Of a DNA stretch of 64,000 nucleotides, positions 17,584-25,807 are shown piece by piece. The notes beneath the pieces were generated by a model. It was not told the DNA's origin, ran no database searches, and saw only the letters and a program-made list of their open reading frames with translations. The translations under genes and the position numbers were made by a program. Positions within the stretch are counted from its first letter, which is position 1; each line of letters begins with the position of its first letter. Where the stretch lies: positions 3,596,001 through 3,660,000 of the forward strand of contig NZ_SODF01000001.1 in NCBI RefSeq assembly GCF_004365875.1, read 5' to 3'. This stretch comes from Kribbella kalugense. Lineage in GTDB: Bacteria; Actinomycetota; Actinomycetes; Propionibacteriales; Kribbellaceae.

Positions 17584-18111
17584 ATGCGTATACCGACTAC
17601 TACTCCGGCGCGGGCGGCGGAGCTGATTCAGCGGGACCAGGGGCTGTTGCTGAGGCGGGTCGAGGGGAAGAGCGAGGAGGAGCTGCGGGCGCCGTACGAC
17701 GTGACCGCGGGGCCGCTCGGGGACTTCTGCGACTCGTTGCACGACCTGGTCGCGCACGTACTGATGTGGGACGAGATCAACCTCGCCGTACTGCGGGATG
17801 CCAAGGCGGGACGGCTGCACTGGAGCCTCGATCCCCGATGGGAGACCGCGGAGATCGGGCGGTCACTCAACCTCGGCGGGGTCGAGGCGGGGCGACGGAT
17901 CCCGTCCGAGCTGGTGCTGCATCGATTCCGCAGCGTCGGCGCCGCGCTGGTGGCCGAGATCTCGCAGTACGACGAGGCTGACTGGGCAGACCCGTCGACC
18001 GGTGCCGGGTTCGACGGTGGGGTTGGGGCGCTGGCCGAGTACGTGAGCACGACACCGGACGGGTTCCTGTTCGCGCACGCGGCACGTCATCTGCAGCCGG
18101 TCTCCGCATGA
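17584..18111 (+). CDS. DinB-like four-helix protein (ClbS/DfsB or maleylpyruvate-isomerase-like)
   Basis: A 175-residue, mainly helical protein. The motif LHDLVAHVLMWDEINLAVLR and the late HAARHLQP give the three-histidine pattern of the DinB/YfiT metal-binding fold. Members include thiol-dependent S-transferases and resistance proteins; function here is not known. The ATG at 17584 is preferred; its ribosome site is weak. The stop overlaps the ATG of the esterase gene (ATGA), so the two are translated together. Confidence 0.65.
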   Translation: MRIPTTTPARAAELIQRDQGLLLRRVEGKSEEELRAPYDVTAGPLGDFCDSLHDLVAHVLMWDEINLAVLRDAKAGRLHWSLDPRWETAEIGRSLNLGGVEAGRRIPSELVLHRFRSVGAALVAEISQYDEADWADPSTGAGFDGGVGALAEYVSTTPDGFLFAHAARHLQPVSA

Positions 18112-18998
18112 GGCCCGAGCTTGTCGACAGCCCGGACTTCGGGTCCGAGACCGACGCGTTGTTGAAGGTGCTCGCCGACATTCCCGTTCCGGACGTCGAT
18201 CCGTACCAGGCGCTGCTGCTGGATCGGGAAGACCTACCGGACCCGGCGATCGCCGGTAGGCCCGATCCGCGGGTTTCGTTGGAGGACCTGACGATCGAGC
18301 TGCCGGGACGGACGTTGGAGGCGCGGGTCTACCGGTACTCGATGCGGCCCCGGCCGATCGTGCTCTGGCTGCACGGCGGTGGATTCATCGGCGGTCATCT
18401 GCGCGACATCGAGAACGCAGCGTCGGGGATCGCTGCCAACGGCAACGTTACGGTTGTCTCGCTCAACTATCGACTGGCACCCGAAAACCCTTGTCCTGCA
18501 GGCCTTCACGATGTCTATGAGACGCTGGGCTGGATCCGAGAACATCTCGACGGGGACGGACGGATCGTGGTCGGCGGTCAGAGCGCGGGCGCGGCGTTGG
18601 CGGCCGGAGCTTGCCTGCTCGCACGGGACGAAGGCGCCCCGCTCCCCGACCGCCAGATCCTCTGCTACCCAACATTGGACCTTCATCCGGACGCGGACTG
18701 GCACGAGTGGTACTTCCCCACAGACGATGTCCCAACGGCCGCCGTCCCGCTGCGGGCCGACACACTCGCCGGCCTCCCGCCGACCCTCATGCTGGCCGCC
18801 GGACGGGACTCGCTACGCCCTGACGCGCTCGCCTATGCGAGTCGTCTCAAGCAGGACGGCGTACCCACTCGACTGGTCGAGTACGCCGACACCATGCACG
18901 CGTTCCTCAACTTCCCCGCCGCACTGTCGGCCGGCCGTCACGCGATCGAGCTGATCGGAGCGGACCTCCGCTCGGCCTTCAGTGCACCCCGGCCATGA
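18108..18998 (+). CDS. Alpha/beta hydrolase, hormone-sensitive lipase type (esterase)
   Basis: A 296-residue HSL-family esterase. It has the oxyanion HGGGF motif (VLWLHGGGFIGG), the nucleophile elbow GGQSAGAALAAG, and the late His in ADTMHAFLNF; the acidic residue is probably in AAGRDSLRPD. It lacks a signal peptide. It would hydrolyse short-chain esters in the cytoplasm. It is coupled to the DinB-like gene upstream. Its last 20 bases overlap the end of the convergent POT transporter gene. Confidence 0.88.
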   Translation: MRPELVDSPDFGSETDALLKVLADIPVPDVDPYQALLLDREDLPDPAIAGRPDPRVSLEDLTIELPGRTLEARVYRYSMRPRPIVLWLHGGGFIGGHLRDIENAASGIAANGNVTVVSLNYRLAPENPCPAGLHDVYETLGWIREHLDGDGRIVVGGQSAGAALAAGACLLARDEGAPLPDRQILCYPTLDLHPDADWHEWYFPTDDVPTAAVPLRADTLAGLPPTLMLAAGRDSLRPDALAYASRLKQDGVPTRLVEYADTMHAFLNFPAALSAGRHAIELIGADLRSAFSAPRP

Positions 18999-20436
18999 GT
19001 CGCCGGATCGGACGAACCGCCAGAGCGAGCAGGCCACCCAGGACCAGTGCGACGCCGCCGATCACACCGAAGTACGCCGTCTCGTGGTCGGTGCTGTAGA
19101 GCTTCGCGAGTACGCCGGACATCGCCGTACCGAGCGCCACCGAAAGGAAGAACAACGCGACCATCTGGGTGCGGAACGCCGCCGGCGCGAGCTTTGTCGA
19201 CAAGGAGAGACCGACCGGTGAGAGCAGCAGCTCGGCGATCGTGAAGACCAGCAGGATGCCGGCGAGTCCGAGCAGCGGCGCGCTGTTCGGACCGCCGCCG
19301 GCCATGGGCAGGAAGAGCAGGAACGCGACGCCCATCACCGCCAGGCCGAGGCTGAACTTGATCGGCGTCGAGGGCTGCCGCGGACCGAGCTTCGTCCACA
19401 GTGCGGCGAACACGCCGGACAGGATGATGATCATCACCGGGTTGATCGACTGCACGAACGACACCGGCATATCCCAGCCGAAGATGTTCCGGTCCAGGCG
19501 CTGGTCGGAGTAGACGGTCACGACGGTGAACTGCTGCTGGTAGAGCGACCAGAACGCCGCACTCGCGATGAACAACGGGATGAACGCGAGCACCCGGCTC
19601 CGTTCGACGTCGGTCAACCGGCCGCTGCCGAGGATGATGACGAAGTAGGCGATCGCCGCGAGCGCGCTGATGACTGCGATCGCGACCGCGTACCGCGACG
19701 CGGGCAGGATGCCGGAGATCAGGATCCCAACGACGACCACCAGCCCGACTGCGGCGCCGGCGATCACCCGGCGGGCCGCCTCGGGGGTCAGCGGGTTGGG
19801 CACGCGGCGGGCCTCGTCACTCAGTCGGCGACGGCCGGCGCCGTACTGAACCAGACCGAGGAACATCCCCACCGCCGCCAGCCCGAAGCCGTAGTGGAAG
19901 CCGATGTCCTTCTGCAGCAGGCCGGTCAGCAGCGGTCCGGCGAACGCGCCGAGATTGATGCCGAGGTAGAACAGCGAGAACCCGCCGTCCCGGCGATCGT
20001 CGTCCTCGCTGTACAGCGTCCCGACCAGGGAGGTCGCGTTCGCCTTCACCCCGCCGCTGCCGACGGCGATCAGCACCAGCCCGACCGCGACCCCGGCCAG
20101 GCCGGGGATCAACGCCAGGGCGATATGACCGATCATCACCACGGATGCCGCGTAGAACAAGGTGCGCTCGGGGCCGAGCAGGCGGTCGGCGAGCCAGGCT
20201 CCGAGGATCGTGGAGAGGTAGACGAGTCCGCCGTACGCACCGACGATGCTGGTCGCCGTGCCTTCGTCGATGCCGAGACCGCCGCGATCAGCCGTGTAGT
20301 AAAGGTAGATCAGCAGGATGCCCTGCATGCCGTAGAACGAGAACCGTTCCCACAGCTCGACGCCGAAGAGGTTGGCCAGCACCGGTGGGTGGCCGAAGAA
20401 CGTGCGCTGGGTAGGTTCGGTTTCGGGCCTGCTCAC
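18979..20436 (-). CDS. POT-family proton-dependent oligopeptide transporter
   Basis: A 485-residue MFS transporter of the POT/PTR2 family (DtpT-like). The N-terminus has the family signature LWERFSFYGMQGILLIYL (E-x-x-E/R-F-x-Y-Y-type motif), followed by GAWLADRLLG and FYLGINLGAFAGPLLTGLLQ. It imports di- and tripeptides with protons. The start is a GTG with a GGAGGAG ribosome site. The gene ends inside the end of the convergent esterase gene. Confidence 0.92.
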   Translation of the reverse strand: MSRPETEPTQRTFFGHPPVLANLFGVELWERFSFYGMQGILLIYLYYTADRGGLGIDEGTATSIVGAYGGLVYLSTILGAWLADRLLGPERTLFYAASVVMIGHIALALIPGLAGVAVGLVLIAVGSGGVKANATSLVGTLYSEDDDRRDGGFSLFYLGINLGAFAGPLLTGLLQKDIGFHYGFGLAAVGMFLGLVQYGAGRRRLSDEARRVPNPLTPEAARRVIAGAAVGLVVVVGILISGILPASRYAVAIAVISALAAIAYFVIILGSGRLTDVERSRVLAFIPLFIASAAFWSLYQQQFTVVTVYSDQRLDRNIFGWDMPVSFVQSINPVMIIILSGVFAALWTKLGPRQPSTPIKFSLGLAVMGVAFLLFLPMAGGGPNSAPLLGLAGILLVFTIAELLLSPVGLSLSTKLAPAAFRTQMVALFFLSVALGTAMSGVLAKLYSTDHETAYFGVIGGVALVLGGLLALAVRPIRRLMAGVH

Positions 20437-20460
20437 AGCGAAACTCCTCCGTGGGATGGC

Positions 20461-21171
20461 TCAGTGGTCAGCTCGGTGGGTGAAGAAGCGAGCGGGATTC
20501 CCTGCGGCGCGCGGATTCGATGCTAGCCAGGTGGCGAACGAATCGGGGTAGCGACGCTCCAGTTCGTCGAGATAAGCACGCCGTACGTCGACCATCGCCT
20601 GCCGACGGTCGGAACCGAGAGCCCGCTGGAGCTGCGGGAAGCTCCGTCGCCAGGCCAGGCACAGCTCATCGTCGGTCAGCTCGACGACGTTGCGCACCAC
20701 CGCGGTGAGGTACTTCGGCATCGGCCAGTCACCGGCCGGGCGGCCCTCGGTCTGGACCGTCTTGAGCGCCCGCGCCGTTGCTTTGGGCAACTTGATCGGC
20801 CGGGGCTCACGAGCGGGCGACTCGGCCCGGAGCCAGTCGATGACGGGCGGGGACGAACCGACGACCAGCAGGAGCAGCGCCAGGGTCCGCGCTCCGACGG
20901 CGGCGGCGTACCCGCAGATTGCGAGTACGCACAGTCCGCCGAGCACAGCCCAGCGCGGGACCAGGTAGAACAGATCCCCCGGCGGCAGGTCGCGGCCTAG
21001 CCCGATACTCAGGCAGACCGCGGCGGCGGTGAAGGCGGCGACCAGGAAGGCCACCAGATTTGTCGACGGCGAGACGAACACCAACGACGCGACGACTCCG
21101 ATCGTGGCCAGCAGTCCCACGGCTGCCCGCCAGATCCGCACATACCCCAGTTCGACGTCCACCATGCTCAT
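20461..21171 (-). CDS. Hypothetical membrane protein
   Basis: A 236-residue protein. Four hydrophobic segments fill residues 12-110 (ending LALLLLVVGSSPPVIDWL). A cytoplasmic, basic and helical C-terminal half follows, with DDELCLAWRRSFPQLQ and AYLDELERRYPDSFATWLAS. I do not recognise a characterised family; the C-terminal part resembles a small conserved actinobacterial domain. It ends 24 bases before the POT transporter start on the same strand, so cotranscription is possible. The first ATG (21171) or one two codons later could be the start. Confidence 0.7.
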   Translation of the reverse strand: MSMVDVELGYVRIWRAAVGLLATIGVVASLVFVSPSTNLVAFLVAAFTAAAVCLSIGLGRDLPPGDLFYLVPRWAVLGGLCVLAICGYAAAVGARTLALLLLVVGSSPPVIDWLRAESPAREPRPIKLPKATARALKTVQTEGRPAGDWPMPKYLTAVVRNVVELTDDELCLAWRRSFPQLQRALGSDRRQAMVDVRRAYLDELERRYPDSFATWLASNPRAAGNPARFFTHRADH

Positions 21172-21220
21172 CTAGTGCCCCATCGCCCGATCCTCCAAAA
21201 CTGGAGTCGAACGTCCCCTC

Positions 21221-22081
21221 CTACCCCAGTGTTGCTCGCTTCAGGGCTGCAACGAAGGCTTCCGTGGCCGGCGGGTCGGGCGGTTCGCCGTACGTGCCCA
21301 AATGGATCCGGCGCACGATCGGCAGTTCGGTACTGCGGACTCCCTCGGCGAGGTGTGATCGCAAGGCCAGACCGGGCATCGTCGCGACCCCGAGACCGGC
21401 CGCCACGAAGGCCTGTTTGACGATGATGTCGTCGCTGGTGAACGCGATATGTGGCGTGAAACCGGCATCCGCGCAGTGCTGCAAGAGCTCGCGACGGCAG
21501 TTCACGCAGCCCGCGATCCAGTCCGACTCCCGGTGGTCGTTGAGACTCTCGCCGGTACGCCGGCTCAGTAGGTGGATCGGGTCGTCGAGGAGATGGGTGT
21601 AGCGGATGCCGTCGGCCGGCTGCTGGTCGTCGTACCGGAACACGATTGCGAGGTCGATCTCACCATCGCGCAGCTGCTGCAGGGCGACCCGTGGGTGGAC
21701 GTCGGTCAGCTCGAGCTCGAGGTTCGGATGCCGGCTGCGGAGCTCGGCGGCCGCTGGTGGGACGAGTACGCTCAGCGCCGAACTGAAGGCGCCGACCCGG
21801 ACCCGGCCGCTCCGCAGGCCGACCAGCTCCGCGAGCTCGGCGTCGGCCGCGTCCACCCGGCCGATGATCTCTGCGGCTCGGCGCGCGAGCACCTCGCCCT
21901 CCGGGGTGAGACGGATGCCGCGGCCGACCTTCTGCAGCAGCTTCGCGCCGGTCGCTGCCTCCAGGCGAGAGAGGTGATGGCTGACGGTGGGCTGGGTGTA
22001 GTGCAGTGCCTCGGCCGCCGCGGTGACCGAACCGTGCGCGGCGACCGCGGCCAGCACCCGCAACCGAACGAGATCGAGCAT
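21221..22081 (-). CDS. LysR-type transcriptional regulator
   Basis: A 286-residue LTTR. The N-terminal HTH reads AAVAAHGSVTAAAEALHYTQ followed by PTVSHHLSRLEAATGAKLLQ, and the effector domain runs from about 90 (RVRVGAFSSALSVLVPPAAA). The ATG at 22081 (MLDLVRLRVLAAV) is chosen; the upstream in-frame extension is non-coding in style. It is divergent from the RibD-domain reductase gene, and an inverted repeat lies in the gap. It probably controls that gene. Confidence 0.9.
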   Translation of the reverse strand: MLDLVRLRVLAAVAAHGSVTAAAEALHYTQPTVSHHLSRLEAATGAKLLQKVGRGIRLTPEGEVLARRAAEIIGRVDAADAELAELVGLRSGRVRVGAFSSALSVLVPPAAAELRSRHPNLELELTDVHPRVALQQLRDGEIDLAIVFRYDDQQPADGIRYTHLLDDPIHLLSRRTGESLNDHRESDWIAGCVNCRRELLQHCADAGFTPHIAFTSDDIIVKQAFVAAGLGVATMPGLALRSHLAEGVRSTELPIVRRIHLGTYGEPPDPPATEAFVAALKRATLG

Positions 22082-22094
22082 GCATCGATGGTAT

Positions 22095-22131
22095 CTATGC
22101 GTTGACCGCGACATTGGCATTAGACGCATAG
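22095..22131. promoter_or_regulatory. Inverted repeat between lysR and the reductase gene (putative LysR site)
   Basis: CTATGCGT at 22095-22102 and ACGCATAG at 22124-22131 are perfect eight-base inverted arms 21 bases apart. They lie in the 76-base divergent gap, as expected for LysR binding. The match to a T-N11-A box is not exact. Confidence 0.5.
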
Positions 22132-22157
22132 GTCTGACCCCACGCAGGCTGGTTGTC

Positions 22158-22673
22158 ATGACAGTGATCTGGCACATGACCATGTCTCTCGACGGCTTCA
22201 TCGCGGATCGCGACGACAACGTCGACTGGATGTTCCTCGCCGACGGCGGGCCGTCCAGCCTCGGCGCGGAGGTGATCGCGACCACCGGCGCCTTCCTGTG
22301 CGGCGGGAAGCGAGTCGAGCTGGTCGGCGAGAACCGCCCGTACGGCGGGGCGTGGACCGGGCCGATCCTGATCTACACGCACAAGGATCCGGCGACAAAT
22401 CCGATCCCCGAGTTCACCTACGTCTCCGGCGACATCCGCGACGTGGTCGCCGACGGCGTGAAAGCAGCCGACGGCAAGAACCTCGTCGTCACGGGCGGCG
22501 CCGTACCGCGGCTCGCCCTGAACGCCGGCCTCGTCGACGAGATCGTCCTGCACATCACCCCCGTCCTGCTCGGCGAAGGCGTCCGCTTCTACGACAGCCC
22601 CGGTATCGACCCGACCAAGCTCGAGGTCCTCACCGCGGAGAGCCTGAGCTTCCGCTTTCGGGTCGTTAAGTAG
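22158..22673 (+). CDS. RibD C-terminal-domain (dihydrofolate-reductase-like) protein
   Basis: A 171-residue protein with the DHFR-like fold seen in RibD_C proteins. It opens with VIWHMTMSLDGFIADRDDNV and has NLVVTGGAVPRLALNAGLVD followed by EIVLHITPVLLGEGVRFYD. Members use NADPH to reduce small substrates or remain uncharacterised. The ATG at 22158 fits the family start. It faces a LysR regulator. Its TAG stop is the first triplet of the 20-bp LacI operator. Confidence 0.85.
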   Translation: MTVIWHMTMSLDGFIADRDDNVDWMFLADGGPSSLGAEVIATTGAFLCGGKRVELVGENRPYGGAWTGPILIYTHKDPATNPIPEFTYVSGDIRDVVADGVKAADGKNLVVTGGAVPRLALNAGLVDEIVLHITPVLLGEGVRFYDSPGIDPTKLEVLTAESLSFRFRVVK

Positions 22674-22690
22674 TGCAACCGGTTGCACTA
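22671..22690. promoter_or_regulatory. LacI operator O1, 20-bp perfect palindrome
   Basis: TAGTGCAACCGGTTGCACTA is a perfect palindrome ending ten bases before the LacI start codon at 22701. It shares the core TGCAACCGGTTGCA with the second site at 23793. A CACTAT -10-like hexamer overlaps its right end, so it should give autorepression. Confidence 0.8.
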
Positions 22691-22700
22691 TCGTGGTCGC

Positions 22701-23711
22701 ATGCCACGCACGCACCGGCCGTCGGTCACCATCGGCGACGTCGCGGCCGCAGCCCAGGTCTCCCGGTCGACCGTGTCGCGGGCCTTCACCCGCCCGCAAC
22801 TGCTCAGCCCGGAGACCGTCGACCAGGTCCGAGCGGTCGCGGCCCGGCTCGGGTACGTCGGCAACCAGGCTGCGCGGGCGTTGTCGACCGGACGGTTCGG
22901 GAACATCGCGGTCGTCGTACCCGATATCGCGAACCCGTTCTTCCCGCCGCTGGTCCGGAGCATGCAGCTGGCCGCGGAGACTGCCGATCTGGCCGTCTTC
23001 CTCGGCGACTCCGACGAGTCCGCGGAACGGGAGGCCAAGCTGATCGCCCGGCTCGCGCCGCAAGTCGAAGGGTTCGTACTAGCCTCGCCCCGACTGGCTG
23101 AGGACCTGATCCGCGAGCTCGCCGCGACCCGGCCGGTCGTCTTGGTGAACCGCGATCTGGACGGCATTCCGCGCGTACTGATCGACTCTTCGGGCGGGAT
23201 GACCGAGGCCCTGATGCTGTTGAAGAAGCTCGGCCACCAACGGCTCGTGTACTTGGCCGGGCCGCGTGACTCGTGGTCGGACCAGCAGCGCCGGGAGGTC
23301 CTGACGTCCGCGGCGGCCGGGTTGACGGTGGACGTCATCGAGGTCGGGCGGCCGAGCTATGCCGCTGGTCGGGACTCGGTATCGGCGATCGTCCGGTCCG
23401 GCGCGACGGCGGCGATCGCGTTCGACGACGTGGTTTCGCAGGGTGTGCTGGCCGGCCTCGAACTGCGCGGCATCTCGGTGCCGTCGGACTTCAGCCTGGT
23501 CGGCTGCGACGACACCCTCGCCGCGCTGACCACACCGGCGCTCACCAGCGTCTCGGCCGGCGCGGCAACCGCGGGTACGGCGGCCGCGAAGCTCCTCGCC
23601 CAGCTGCTCGACAGCCCCGACCCGAGCGCGGAATGCGTCACGATCAGCACCCACCTGGTGATCCGGGCGACGACCGCCGGACCGCCACGCAGGCAGAACC
23701 CTCGCGGCTGA
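22701..23711 (+). CDS. LacI-family transcriptional regulator of the Gfo/Idh operon
   Basis: A 336-residue repressor. The HTH is at about 8-30 (VTIGDVAAAAQVSRSTVSRA, then FTRPQLLSPETVDQV), followed by the hinge (ARALSTGRFGNIAVVVPDIA) and a periplasmic-binding-protein-like ligand domain (ISVPSDFSLVGCDDT). The ATG at 22701 is chosen because the operator ends just upstream. Identical operator cores at its own promoter and at the promoter of the next operon show its targets. The C-terminal PPRRQNPRG is encoded by one arm of a dispersed palindromic repeat, so the end of the protein may have been altered by that element. Confidence 0.9.
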   Translation: MPRTHRPSVTIGDVAAAAQVSRSTVSRAFTRPQLLSPETVDQVRAVAARLGYVGNQAARALSTGRFGNIAVVVPDIANPFFPPLVRSMQLAAETADLAVFLGDSDESAEREAKLIARLAPQVEGFVLASPRLAEDLIRELAATRPVVLVNRDLDGIPRVLIDSSGGMTEALMLLKKLGHQRLVYLAGPRDSWSDQQRREVLTSAAAGLTVDVIEVGRPSYAAGRDSVSAIVRSGATAAIAFDDVVSQGVLAGLELRGISVPSDFSLVGCDDTLAALTTPALTSVSAGAATAGTAAAKLLAQLLDSPDPSAECVTISTHLVIRATTAGPPRRQNPRG

Positions 23712-23757
23712 GCGTGCGGACCTCGCCGCAACCCGGGTTCTGCATGCGTGGCGGTCC
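23679..23757. repeat. Dispersed palindromic element, copy 1 (two 23-base arms)
   Basis: The left arm at 23679-23701 begins GGACCGCCACGCAGGCAGAA. The right arm at 23735-23757 is its reverse complement with one mismatch. The arms are separated by 33 bases. The left arm lies inside the LacI coding end. The same arms recur at 41006-41083 with an unrelated loop. It may work as a terminator or insulator, or be a REP/MITE-like element. Confidence 0.7.
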
Positions 23758-23780
23758 GGGTTCTGCCTGCGTGGCGGTCC
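23758..23780 (-). repeat. Extra tandem arm of the dispersed element
   Basis: Directly follows the right arm of copy 1 and repeats it (GGGTTCTGCCTGCGTGGCGG..., one base different). This makes a 23-base tandem pair at 23735-23780. It ends five bases before the -35 hexamer of the next operon. Confidence 0.7.
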
Positions 23781-23785
23781 GCGCG

Positions 23786-23815
23786 TTGACTGTGCAACCG
23801 GTTGCATGCTGGAAT
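23786..23815 (+). promoter_or_regulatory. Promoter of the Gfo/Idh operon with LacI operator O2 in the spacer
   Basis: TTGACT at 23786-23791 and TGGAAT at 23810-23815 have an 18-base spacer that contains TGCAACCGGTTGCA (23793-23806). The start codon at 23823 lies seven bases past the -10, which predicts a leaderless message. Repressor bound here would block RNA polymerase. Confidence 0.75.
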
Positions 23816-23822
23816 CGAACGC

Positions 23823-24779
23823 ATGACCCGCATCGCCGGCGCCGCCCACCCGCACGTGGCCTACGCGACCGCGGAAGTCGACCGGGTCTCCAGCTTCGAG
23901 CTAGTAGCGGTGGCGGACCCGAGTCGCGAGACGGCCGAGCGGTGGGCGGCGCCCTACGACGCCAAGGTGTTCACCGATCACCAGCAGATGCTGCGCGAGG
24001 TCGAGCCCGACGTGGTCATGGTCGCCGGGATCTACGGCGACCGCGGCCAGGCCGTCGTCGATGCCCTCAACGCCGGCTGCCATGTCATCGCCGACAAGCC
24101 GCTCTGCACGACCCTCGAAGACCTCGACGCGATCACCGAAGCCGCGCACCGCACCGGCCGCCACGTGACACTGCTCCTGGAGAAGCGCTACTACCCCGTC
24201 ACCCTCGCGGCACTGGAAAGTTCCAGTCTGCTCGGCACCATCCACGGCGTTAGCTCCTCCGGCCCACACAAGCTCAACCGCCCGACGCGCCCAGCCTGGT
24301 TCTTCGACCGCAAGCAGTACGGCGGATTGCTGAACGATCTCGCCGTCCACGACCTCGACGCCGCACTGCTCTTCACCGGGCTGACCGGCGGGACCATCAG
24401 CGGTGTCGTCGTCGACGAGCTGTACGGCGTCGCGACGCTGAGCGGACCCGGTGCACTCGTCACCGCCGGCGTCGATTGGCTGAATCCGGCCGGCTCACCG
24501 ATGCACGGCGACTACCGGATGAAGCTTGTCGGCACCGAAGGCACGGCCGAACTGCTCTGGGCCCGCAAGCGCCTCGTCCTGACCACGACCGACCTCGCCC
24601 CACACGACGTACCGCTGCCAGCCGGCTATCGGCCTGCGGAGCTGCCTTTGCAGGCACTTGCCGCAGGCAACGAACCGGACATCACCACCGAACGGGGCCT
24701 GCTCGCGACCCGGCTCGCTCTGCTCGCCCAGCAGTCCGCGGACAACGGCGGCGTACCCATCGCCTGGACAATCGACTGA
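23823..24779 (+). CDS. Gfo/Idh/MocA-family oxidoreductase (first of three)
   Basis: A 318-residue NAD(P)-dependent sugar or cyclitol dehydrogenase-type protein. The N-terminal Rossmann part opens unusually with IAGAAHPHVAYATAEVDRV rather than a plain GxGxxG. The conserved EKP-type lysine strand is present as CHVIADKPLC, and a substrate-domain HDLD motif follows (GGLLNDLAVHDLDAALLF). The ATG at 23823 is chosen because the promoter -10 ends at 23815; the upstream in-frame start at 23802 lies inside the operator. It begins an operon under LacI control. The exact sugar is unknown. Confidence 0.85.
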   Translation: MTRIAGAAHPHVAYATAEVDRVSSFELVAVADPSRETAERWAAPYDAKVFTDHQQMLREVEPDVVMVAGIYGDRGQAVVDALNAGCHVIADKPLCTTLEDLDAITEAAHRTGRHVTLLLEKRYYPVTLAALESSSLLGTIHGVSSSGPHKLNRPTRPAWFFDRKQYGGLLNDLAVHDLDAALLFTGLTGGTISGVVVDELYGVATLSGPGALVTAGVDWLNPAGSPMHGDYRMKLVGTEGTAELLWARKRLVLTTTDLAPHDVPLPAGYRPAELPLQALAAGNEPDITTERGLLATRLALLAQQSADNGGVPIAWTID

Positions 24780-24790
24780 AGAGAGGTCCT

Positions 24791-25804
24791 ATGCGTTTCG
24801 CCCTGATCGGTGCCGGCGCGATCGGCACCGTGCACGCTCGCCTCATCGAAGCTCTCGGTTCCGAAGCCGACCTGGTCGCAGTGGTTGACCAGAACCTCGA
24901 GCGGGCCGGCAAGCTCGTCGAGCAGCACGGCGGCAAGGCCTACGCGACGCCGGCCGCGGCGTACGCCGCGGAAGAGCTCGACGCCGCCGCGATCTGCCTG
25001 CCGAGCGCACTGCACGCGGATGCGGCCGTCGAAGCGTTGCAGGCCGGCAAGCACGTGATCATCGAGAAGCCGGTGGACATCACCCTTGCCGCCGCGGACC
25101 GTGTGATCGAGGCGCAGCGATCGACCGGCCTCACGGTCTCGGTGATCAGCCAGCGCCGGTTCCAGCCGCCGGTCGCGCAGATCCGGGCCGCGATCGACAG
25201 CGGAGCCCTCGGCCGGGTGACGTCCGGGATCGCCGAGTCGGCCTTCTTCCGGCCGCAGTCGTACTACGACGGCGACGACTGGCGCGGCACGCTCGCTATC
25301 GACGGAGGCGGAGCCCTGATGAACCAGGGCATCCACGCGCTGGACCTGCTGGTCTGGATGCTCGGCCGCCCGGTCCAGGTCAGCGCGCAGACCGGGCGGC
25401 TGGCGCACGAAGGCATCGAGGTCGAGGACTTGGCCGGCGCGTCGATCCTGTTCGAGAGCGGGGCGATCGGTCTGATGCTCGCCAGCACTGCGGCGTACCC
25501 GGGTCGACCGGTGCGGCTGACGATCCACGGCGATCAAGGTACGGCGGTGCTGGATGACGATCAGCTCGCGTACTTCGCTACCGCGGAAGGCGCGCTGCCT
25601 GAGGCGACTCTGCTCGACGGACCGGCTGATTGGGGTCCTGTTGAGCTGGCCCATCTGGCCCAGTACCGCGACTTCATCGCCGCCGTCCGCGATGGGCGGG
25701 CGCCCTCGGTGTCGCTGGAGGCTGGGCGGCGGTCGCTGGCCACGGTGCTCGCTGTGTACCAGTCCGCCCGTACTGGGCGTCCAGTCGAGCTGAAGGAGGA
25801 CTGA
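24791..25804 (+). CDS. Gfo/Idh/MocA-family oxidoreductase (second; inositol-dehydrogenase-like)
   Basis: A 337-residue canonical member. It has GxGxxG (ALIGAGAIGTVHARLIEAL), the catalytic-lysine strand KHVIIEKPVDIT, and the active-site DxxxH-type segment GGGALMNQGIHALDLLVWML. It probably oxidises a sugar or cyclitol at a ring carbon in the cytoplasm. The ATG has GAGAGG seven to eight bases upstream, and it follows the first oxidoreductase by 11 bases in the same operon. Confidence 0.9.
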   Translation: MRFALIGAGAIGTVHARLIEALGSEADLVAVVDQNLERAGKLVEQHGGKAYATPAAAYAAEELDAAAICLPSALHADAAVEALQAGKHVIIEKPVDITLAAADRVIEAQRSTGLTVSVISQRRFQPPVAQIRAAIDSGALGRVTSGIAESAFFRPQSYYDGDDWRGTLAIDGGGALMNQGIHALDLLVWMLGRPVQVSAQTGRLAHEGIEVEDLAGASILFESGAIGLMLASTAAYPGRPVRLTIHGDQGTAVLDDDQLAYFATAEGALPEATLLDGPADWGPVELAHLAQYRDFIAAVRDGRAPSVSLEAGRRSLATVLAVYQSARTGRPVELKED

Positions 25805-25807
25805 CTG

